DNA of 10,497 bases from Candidatus Moraniibacteriota bacterium (GTDB lineage Bacteria; Patescibacteriota; Minisyncoccia; Moranbacterales; GCA-2747515): assembly GCA_027039165.1 (NCBI GenBank), contig JALWEZ010000128.1:1-10497 (forward strand), in the 5' to 3' direction. Of this stretch, positions 5,777 through 10,497 are shown piece by piece; position 1 is the stretch's first letter; every line of letters starts with the position of its first letter. The translations under genes and the position numbers were made by a program. Below the pieces are notes generated by a model that made no database searches, was not told the DNA's origin, and saw nothing but the letters and a program-made list of their open reading frames with translations.

Positions 5777-7261
5777 ATGTTTTTCAAAAATAAAAATAAA
5801 TCAAAAGGTTCCACATTAATAGAAGCGTTGGCTGTACTTACAATTTTTTCTATTGCAGCTTTATCGTTTTATAAGATGTATACGCAATCAGTTGTTCTTA
5901 TATTAGAATCAAAAAGACGTTTAGTCGCTGTAGAACTTGCCAAAGAAAGAATGGAACAATTAAGAAATGTTCCTTACGATAGCTTAGTTGTAGGAAGTAA
6001 AATAACTGAAGATGAGGTAATGGATGTAAATAACGTAAAGTTTAGAATAATAACAGAAATTAATTCTATAGATAATCCTATGGATAATGGTGGTGCAGGG
6101 GACACAAATACAAATGATTATAAAAGAGTTAAGATATATGTTTTATGGACTAAAGCACTAGATTCAGGGGTATCTAAAACAGATGCAGTTGGTAGTGATT
6201 ATGCAAATTATCGTGTTGAATTAGCATCTACATTTATTCCTCCAGCAGGTCAAGAAGGAGGTGTTGATTATGGTATTTTATCTATAAATGCAGTCAATTC
6301 AAAGGGTGAACCAATTAATGGCGCCAGTGTTAGTATTACATGTACTGGATGTGATGGAGGATCAAATTTTTCAGCTTCAGAAACGACAGATTCTAATGGA
6401 AATGTAACGCTTTCAGTTCCTCCAAGTACTAATACAGAAAAATATCATATAACTATAGAAAAATCAGGATATCAAACTACAAAAACTTATGAAAAATATA
6501 ATGGAGGAAGTCAAAATTATGAACCACTTAATACTCATCTAATAGTTCAAAGTAGAAAAAGAACTGTGGAAACATTTGTAGTAGATGAGGTATTTGATTT
6601 CCCGTTGCAAGTTATGGATCCTTATTGTTTTCCAATTACTGGAAATCAAACGTTTAATTATACAGGTGGAAGAATTGTTGGAACTAATCCAGCTACTACA
6701 CCAAATACAACTCTTTATGCACTAGACACTTTTTTTGGTAATACTGCAGTTACTACAACAGCAGGTAGCACTGATGTACGAACTGATACAAATTTAGATA
6801 ATACAATTGATTCTTCTGATAAGGCAAGTATGGGAATATATGAATTAAATGTATCAGATTTTGAAGCAAATAATCCAAACTTAACTTTTTGGAAAATGAT
6901 GCCAAACGATGGAATTCATAGAAATAAGTTAGCACTAAATGGAGTTTTATCCCTAACACCTTGTCATTTCATAGCTATGGATGAATCTGTAGATTCTTTA
7001 GAAGTTATAATTACGGATAGTATCACAAATCTGCCAATAAAAAATGCTTCCATTAGAGTTCAGAATACAACTCTGGGTTATGTTGCAAGCGAAGAAACTG
7101 ATGAATTTGGGAGAACTTATTTTCCAAATGATAAAAATGTTCCACTCTTACCAAGTACTTATAATGTAAGAATAAGTAAATCTGGTTGTAGCACTATAGA
7201 TACTACAATAGACACATCTTCAGGTGGATTAAATAGTTTACCTCTTGGCTTGAGTTGTTAG
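5777..7261 (+). CDS. Minor pilin-like protein (PilV/GspI-like N-terminus) with carboxypeptidase-regulatory-like domains
   Basis: 494 residues, far longer than a normal minor pilin (roughly 120-200). Residues 1-11 are a short basic leader ending KSKG. Predicted prepilin peptidase cleavage is after G11, giving S-T-L-I-E with the conserved Glu at mature position 5 (E16) and a hydrophobic helix at about 12-42. The stretch A-V-E-L-A-K-E-R-M-E-Q-L-R followed by P-Y at 51-67 is typical of the PilV/GspI class. Residues about 164-255 look like a carboxypeptidase-regulatory/CnaB-like beta-sandwich (G-E-P-I-N-G-A-S-V then T-D-S-N-G-N-V). Residues 337-348 form a dockerin-like calcium loop (D337, N339, D341, T343, D348). 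A second beta-sandwich of the same type covers about 406-494 (I-K-N-A-S-I-R-V then T-D-E-F-G-R-T). No Shine-Dalgarno; 7 bases after pilC. Inferred role: initiation or tip component of the pilus carrying an exposed binding arm. Confidence 0.85.
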   Translation: MFFKNKNKSKGSTLIEALAVLTIFSIAALSFYKMYTQSVVLILESKRRLVAVELAKERMEQLRNVPYDSLVVGSKITEDEVMDVNNVKFRIITEINSIDNPMDNGGAGDTNTNDYKRVKIYVLWTKALDSGVSKTDAVGSDYANYRVELASTFIPPAGQEGGVDYGILSINAVNSKGEPINGASVSITCTGCDGGSNFSASETTDSNGNVTLSVPPSTNTEKYHITIEKSGYQTTKTYEKYNGGSQNYEPLNTHLIVQSRKRTVETFVVDEVFDFPLQVMDPYCFPITGNQTFNYTGGRIVGTNPATTPNTTLYALDTFFGNTAVTTTAGSTDVRTDTNLDNTIDSSDKASMGIYELNVSDFEANNPNLTFWKMMPNDGIHRNKLALNGVLSLTPCHFIAMDESVDSLEVIITDSITNLPIKNASIRVQNTTLGYVASEETDEFGRTYFPNDKNVPLLPSTYNVRISKSGCSTIDTTIDTSSGGLNSLPLGLSC

Positions 7262-7274
7262 TTTTTATTATAAT
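7245..7274 (+). promoter_or_regulatory. Possible internal promoter before the PilW/GspJ-like gene
   Basis: A perfect TATAAT (7269-7274) lies in the 23-base gap. TTGGCT (7245-7250, four of six -35 matches) sits 18 bases upstream, inside the end of the previous gene. Transcription would start about 4 bases before ATG 7285, giving an essentially leaderless message. There is no TG extension, and AT-rich DNA makes chance TATAAT common. Confidence 0.3.
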
Positions 7275-7284
7275 TTAATTTGAA

Positions 7285-8772
7285 ATGAAAAAGAAAAAGA
7301 TTTATAAAGTTTTGAAAGGGCTTACAATAGTAGAAACTATTATGACTATAATGATAACAACTATCGTTATGGGCGGTTTTACGTATCTTTTTGCTAGGCT
7401 TTGGAAAGTTTATGGTTTTACTATAGAGACTGGTGTCGCAACGCGTAGAGCAACTCATGCATTAGATGATGCAAAAGACGCTATAATTAAAGCAAGAATT
7501 AGTGAAAATGGTTCCTATCCAATTGTGTCTGCAGATGAAAATGAGTTTAGTTTTTATTCTGATTACGATGATGATGGAGTAGTTGAAAGAGTTAGGTATT
7601 TTTTGGATGCTCAGCAATTAAAAGTTGGTATTATAGAACCTGATACTTCACAAAAACCAGTTAGTTATGAAGATGAAACAGAAACTATAACAACGGTTGC
7701 AAGATATGTTGTGAATGATGTAATAATTGATTCTGGTGAAACATGTACCCAGTATCAATTAGCTTCAAAGATTGATGGTTCTGCAGGAAATAGATTTACT
7801 TCAATTGGTATGGCAAGAAATGTCAAGCATGCTAGTCAATATTATTTTAATTTAGAAGGAAATGAGTTTAGCACTCAAGTTACTGATGATGGTTGGGTTT
7901 TGGTTGCTGCGGGTAATAGAAGCACAAATGAAGCAAGTTATGATCAAGTATCAAATTTATATTATGATTCAGACAATATATTAAATAGTGGAATTTTGGC
8001 TAATTTTACAAATATAGAGCAAATTAGAGTTCAAGCAACAAATGAGTCATGGCTTGAAAATAATTTACCTCATGATGTGGTGACTAGTGATTCCCATATG
8101 ATAAATGATATAATTGCATTTAGAACATTTGGACATACATCTTCTGATGATGCTACTTGGGAATGTTATAATCCAAGTGATGCTAATTGCGCAGATCAAA
8201 AAAATAGAATGAAAATAAATACAGGTTCAGAGAGTGGTTGTGGCTCTGATGATCTGAATAAGCATCTATATTTTTCTTGTAGTAATGCCACTGGATTTTC
8301 TTGGAGTTTAACTGATGGACCAATTGGTACTCATAGTGAGCAAATTAAAAAAAATAATAGAGGTAATGATATAAATCTGTATGTAAGAGGAGCTAATGAG
8401 AGTAATATTGTTTATCTAACAGCTACTAAGACTCCATGTGGTGGAAAAGATTTTACTGGAGATGATGGGTTGTGTTATTCTGAACAAGATTTGATAAATG
8501 CTGGTGCAGTTTGTACTGATATAGATGGAACAGAAACAAGTCAAAGACCATTATTCACTTATTATGGAGACTTTGAATTACTGGGTGACTTTGATCATGA
8601 TACAATTTTAGCAAATAAACTAACTTCTCCAGTAGATAAAACAAAAATTGAACTAATTAGAATTCTTTTGAATATAAACGTTGATCCAAAACAGAAAAAA
8701 GGTAATACTCAAGTAGAGACATTTATTAATATCAGAAATTTAGCAGCTAAAAAATCTACTTCTTCACCATAA
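7285..8772 (+). CDS. Minor pilin-like protein (PilW/GspJ-like) with a large cysteine-containing insertion
   Basis: 495 residues. The basic leader MKKKKIYKVLKG ends at G12. Predicted cleavage gives L-T-I-V-E with Glu at mature position 5 (E17), then a hydrophobic helix to about 40. Residues about 50-71 (R-R-A-T-H-A-L-D-D) resemble the helix of PilW/GspJ-type proteins. Residues 89-107 (F-S-F-Y-S-D-Y-D-D-D-G then V-V-E-R-V-R-Y) are the F-Y-x-D/D-G-x-x-E-R-x-R-Y strand pair common in this class and include an acidic D-x-D-x-D-G loop (D93-G98). The fold appears to resume at about 423-487 (L-F-T-Y-Y-G-D, then I-E-L-I-R-I-L-L-N-I and I-N-I-R-N-L). Roughly residues 120-420 are therefore an insertion of unknown fold, with eight cysteines (154, 294, 302, 319, 332, 385, 397, 410). 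No Shine-Dalgarno; it ends 4 bases before the next gene. Inferred role: minor pilin in the tip complex. Confidence 0.85.
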   Translation: MKKKKIYKVLKGLTIVETIMTIMITTIVMGGFTYLFARLWKVYGFTIETGVATRRATHALDDAKDAIIKARISENGSYPIVSADENEFSFYSDYDDDGVVERVRYFLDAQQLKVGIIEPDTSQKPVSYEDETETITTVARYVVNDVIIDSGETCTQYQLASKIDGSAGNRFTSIGMARNVKHASQYYFNLEGNEFSTQVTDDGWVLVAAGNRSTNEASYDQVSNLYYDSDNILNSGILANFTNIEQIRVQATNESWLENNLPHDVVTSDSHMINDIIAFRTFGHTSSDDATWECYNPSDANCADQKNRMKINTGSESGCGSDDLNKHLYFSCSNATGFSWSLTDGPIGTHSEQIKKNNRGNDINLYVRGANESNIVYLTATKTPCGGKDFTGDDGLCYSEQDLINAGAVCTDIDGTETSQRPLFTYYGDFELLGDFDHDTILANKLTSPVDKTKIELIRILLNINVDPKQKKGNTQVETFINIRNLAAKKSTSSP

Positions 8773-8776
8773 ATAT

Positions 8777-10246
8777 ATGTTAATAAAGAATTTCAAAAAA
8801 ATAAAAGAAGGAAGTGCTATGGTATATGGCATTATTATAATAGGAATAACTAGCTTTGTAATGGTTTCACTTTTGCAATTTGTTGTTAGTAATTTTAAAT
8901 TAGGTTTTTTTGCAGAGCCCAAAGAACAATCAATTCAAATAGCAGAAGCTGGAGTTTATTTTTATAGATGGTATTTGGGTCATAATATAGAAGGAAAAAC
9001 TATGACTACTACTCAAATAAATAATTTTTGGAATAGTGCTGTGGGAGTGGATGATAATCAAGATGGAGATTGTGAAGATAGTGATTCAAGTCCAGATAAT
9101 TATGACTCTGATAATGATGGAGATATTGATAATGATGATAGTGATGGCACAGAAGCTTATGTATCAGTTTATAAAGATGGCTCTGGAAATGAGGTAGGAT
9201 ATTATTCAATTTGTGTTACTAAACCAACTACATATTTTTCTTCAGAATTAACTATAAAAGTAACGGGTTGGACAAAAAATAAACCAAATATCAAAAAGTC
9301 AGTAACAGCAAGAATTAGAAAACCTTCTTTAAGTGAATATGTGATACTTACAAATAAATACACTAAGTTTGATTCTAACTCTACTATATATGGAACAATT
9401 CATGGAAATGAAGGTTTTGAATTAGATAATGCTACAGTTGATAATATAGTTTATTCTTCTGTTGAAGATTATTATAATGGGGCAAGTACAGTTGATGGAG
9501 TGAATGGAACTGCAACATTTAACGCTGGAAAGGTTTTTCCTGTGCAAAGAGTCGATTTTCAAAATGCTGTTTCTGGTATTCATGCTATCCGTGCCCAAGC
9601 AAATTCAGACTCTTTATTATTTGAACAAGATGAAGACAGTAAATTTGGTAGATATATTAATTTAAATTCAGATGGTACAATAAATATTTCTACAGTTACT
9701 GGTTATAATGAAAAAACTTTAAAATATTTCGATACAGAAAATTCTCAAATAAAAGTCATTCCTAATAATGCCGTTTTATATGTAGAAGGAAATGTTTGGA
9801 TTGATGGAACGCTAGGGCCTAATAAAAAATTAACAATTGTTGCGTATGACGAAAGAGAAGGCTATAGTCCAAATATTTATTTAGGGGATGATGATTTACT
9901 TTATTCAGATTCAAATAGTGTTTTAGGTCTTATAGCAGAAAATGATATACGTTTTATAAAAGGTAGTAAAAATAAATTAGAAATTGATGCTTCTTTATTT
10001 GCTTTAAAAGGTGCTGTTGGTTGGATAGAGCCAGATGGAGCTCATTGGAGCACAGAATTTAAATCAGAAATTACTATTTTTGGCTCAATTGCGAGTAACA
10101 AAAGAATAAATTTTAAATATTCTGGTTCTCCGGATTATGGATTTTCCGCTCAAAATATAATATTTAATGCAAAACTCAATGAAACACCACCTCCTATGTT
10201 TCCATCAAAAGAAATGTTTGAAATAGATAAATGGAATGAAATTTAA
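8777..10246 (+). CDS. PilX/GspK-like minor pilin-type protein with a DUF4900-like beta domain
   Basis: 489 residues. The leader ends KKIKEG (G12), followed by a hydrophobic helix at about 13-37. Mature position 5 is tyrosine (Y17) rather than glutamate, as commonly seen in PilX_N and GspK-type proteins. Residues 52-65 (S-I-Q-I-A-E-A-G-V) match the A-E-A-G segment of PilX N-termini. Residues 92-124 are an Asp-rich stretch of thrombospondin-3/EF-loop style (D-S-D-N-D-G-D-I-D). Residues about 185-465 resemble the repetitive beta region found in DUF4900-like PilX proteins: V-L-Y-V-E-G-N-V-W-I-D-G at 333-344, then V-L-G-L-I-A-E-N-D-I-R at 382-392 and I-T-I-F-G-S-I-A at 432-439. The tail is P-P-P-M-F-P then W-N-E-I. 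No Shine-Dalgarno; 4 bases after the previous gene. Inferred role: capping subunit of the minor pilin complex. Confidence 0.8.
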   Translation: MLIKNFKKIKEGSAMVYGIIIIGITSFVMVSLLQFVVSNFKLGFFAEPKEQSIQIAEAGVYFYRWYLGHNIEGKTMTTTQINNFWNSAVGVDDNQDGDCEDSDSSPDNYDSDNDGDIDNDDSDGTEAYVSVYKDGSGNEVGYYSICVTKPTTYFSSELTIKVTGWTKNKPNIKKSVTARIRKPSLSEYVILTNKYTKFDSNSTIYGTIHGNEGFELDNATVDNIVYSSVEDYYNGASTVDGVNGTATFNAGKVFPVQRVDFQNAVSGIHAIRAQANSDSLLFEQDEDSKFGRYINLNSDGTINISTVTGYNEKTLKYFDTENSQIKVIPNNAVLYVEGNVWIDGTLGPNKKLTIVAYDEREGYSPNIYLGDDDLLYSDSNSVLGLIAENDIRFIKGSKNKLEIDASLFALKGAVGWIEPDGAHWSTEFKSEITIFGSIASNKRINFKYSGSPDYGFSAQNIIFNAKLNETPPPMFPSKEMFEIDKWNEI

Positions 10247-10251
10247 TTTGA

Positions 10252-10497
10252 ATGTATAAGAATAAAAGTGTTATAATTTTTGACTTTGATGGTACTTTAG
10301 GAGATACTTTTGATGTAATTTTAAAAATTTACAATAATAATGCTCCTAGTTTTGGACTTAAAACTGTGAAACAAAAAGACTTGGAAAATCTTAGAAATTT
10401 AAAATTATCAGAATTATTTAAAGAGTTAAATATTAGTAAATCGAAAGCTCCATTTTTGATTTATCAGTGCACAAATGAATTTAAAAGAGAAATAAAA
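10252..10497 (+). CDS. HAD-superfamily hydrolase, N-terminal part (cut by window end)
   Basis: An 82-codon open frame from ATG 10252 runs off the window. It encodes MYKNKSVIIFDFDGTLGDT near the start. I-I-F-D-F-D-G-T-L-G-D-T (residues 8-19) is HAD motif I, with nucleophile D11 and acid/base D13. The following helical region (residues about 20-80) looks like the cap of a phosphoglycolate-phosphatase/beta-phosphoglucomutase-type (subfamily I) enzyme. The substrate cannot be told, since motifs II-IV lie outside. It starts 5 bases after the PilX-like stop with no Shine-Dalgarno, so it is probably in the same transcript, but nothing indicates a pilus role. Confidence 0.85.
   Translation, partial: MYKNKSVIIFDFDGTLGDTFDVILKIYNNNAPSFGLKTVKQKDLENLRNLKLSELFKELNISKSKAPFLIYQCTNEFKREIK

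Noticed and set aside
216..10246. Alternative genetic code with UGA as glycine (Gracilibacteria/Absconditabacteria type)
   Set aside because: No gene contains in-frame TGA, glycine uses GGN throughout, and six complete genes end in TAA or TAG. The lack of TGA stops is compatible with simple AT bias.
10269..10277. TGT-TATAAT resembling an extended -10
   Set aside because: It lies inside the first codons of the HAD hydrolase (around V7-I9). A transcript from it would miss the conserved DFDGTL motif, so it is probably coincidental.
1..10497. CRISPR arrays, tRNA or rRNA genes, riboswitches
   Set aside because: No regularly spaced repeats beyond the pair at 58-101, no cloverleaf-like or rRNA-like segments, and no structured leader was seen; every gap is under 300 bases.

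Overview
This AT-rich window looks like a piece of a Patescibacteria (Candidate Phyla Radiation) genome. The evidence is the low G+C, tightly packed short-gap genes on one strand, near absence of Shine-Dalgarno sequences in the main gene run, extended -10 promoters, and a type IV pilus gene set whose minor pilins carry large extra C-terminal regions. The lineage is inferred from style and gene content; there is no phylogenetic marker here. Glycine is encoded by ordinary GGN codons and no in-frame TGA occurs, so the UGA=Gly code of Gracilibacteria/Absconditabacteria is not supported.

Layout. Bases 1-215 are non-coding and hold two copies of an 18-base direct repeat plus an inverted repeat. The first ~114 bases resemble the terminal region of an IS481-like insertion sequence. 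Bases 216-2621 encode an 801-residue putative secreted protein: an unrecognised N-terminal region, a Ser/Gly/Asn linker, a CARDB-like Ig domain, a Thr-Pro linker, a second CARDB-like domain, and a three-fold repeated DUF5648-like tail. It has a strong ribosome binding site, noticeably higher G+C than the other genes, and its own intrinsic terminator at 2649-2680. It therefore looks like a separate, possibly acquired unit.

From about 2700 to the end runs a same-strand pilus cluster: the PilB/GspE assembly ATPase, the PilC/GspF inner-membrane platform protein, and three minor (pseudo)pilin-like proteins that look respectively PilV/GspI-like, PilW/GspJ-like and PilX/GspK-like. The start of a HAD-family hydrolase follows, cut by the window edge. 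Extended -10 promoters precede pilB and pilC. The pilB promoter overlaps the longest-ORF ATG, which argues for a start 33 bases further downstream.

How they could work together. PilB powers and PilC anchors pilus assembly. The three minor pilins, in the same I-J-K order as type II secretion operons, would form the priming and tip complex. Each carries an acidic loop of calcium-binding type, and all carry large extra domains that would be displayed at the fibre tip. No major pilin, PilT, PilD or PilMNO is present in this window.
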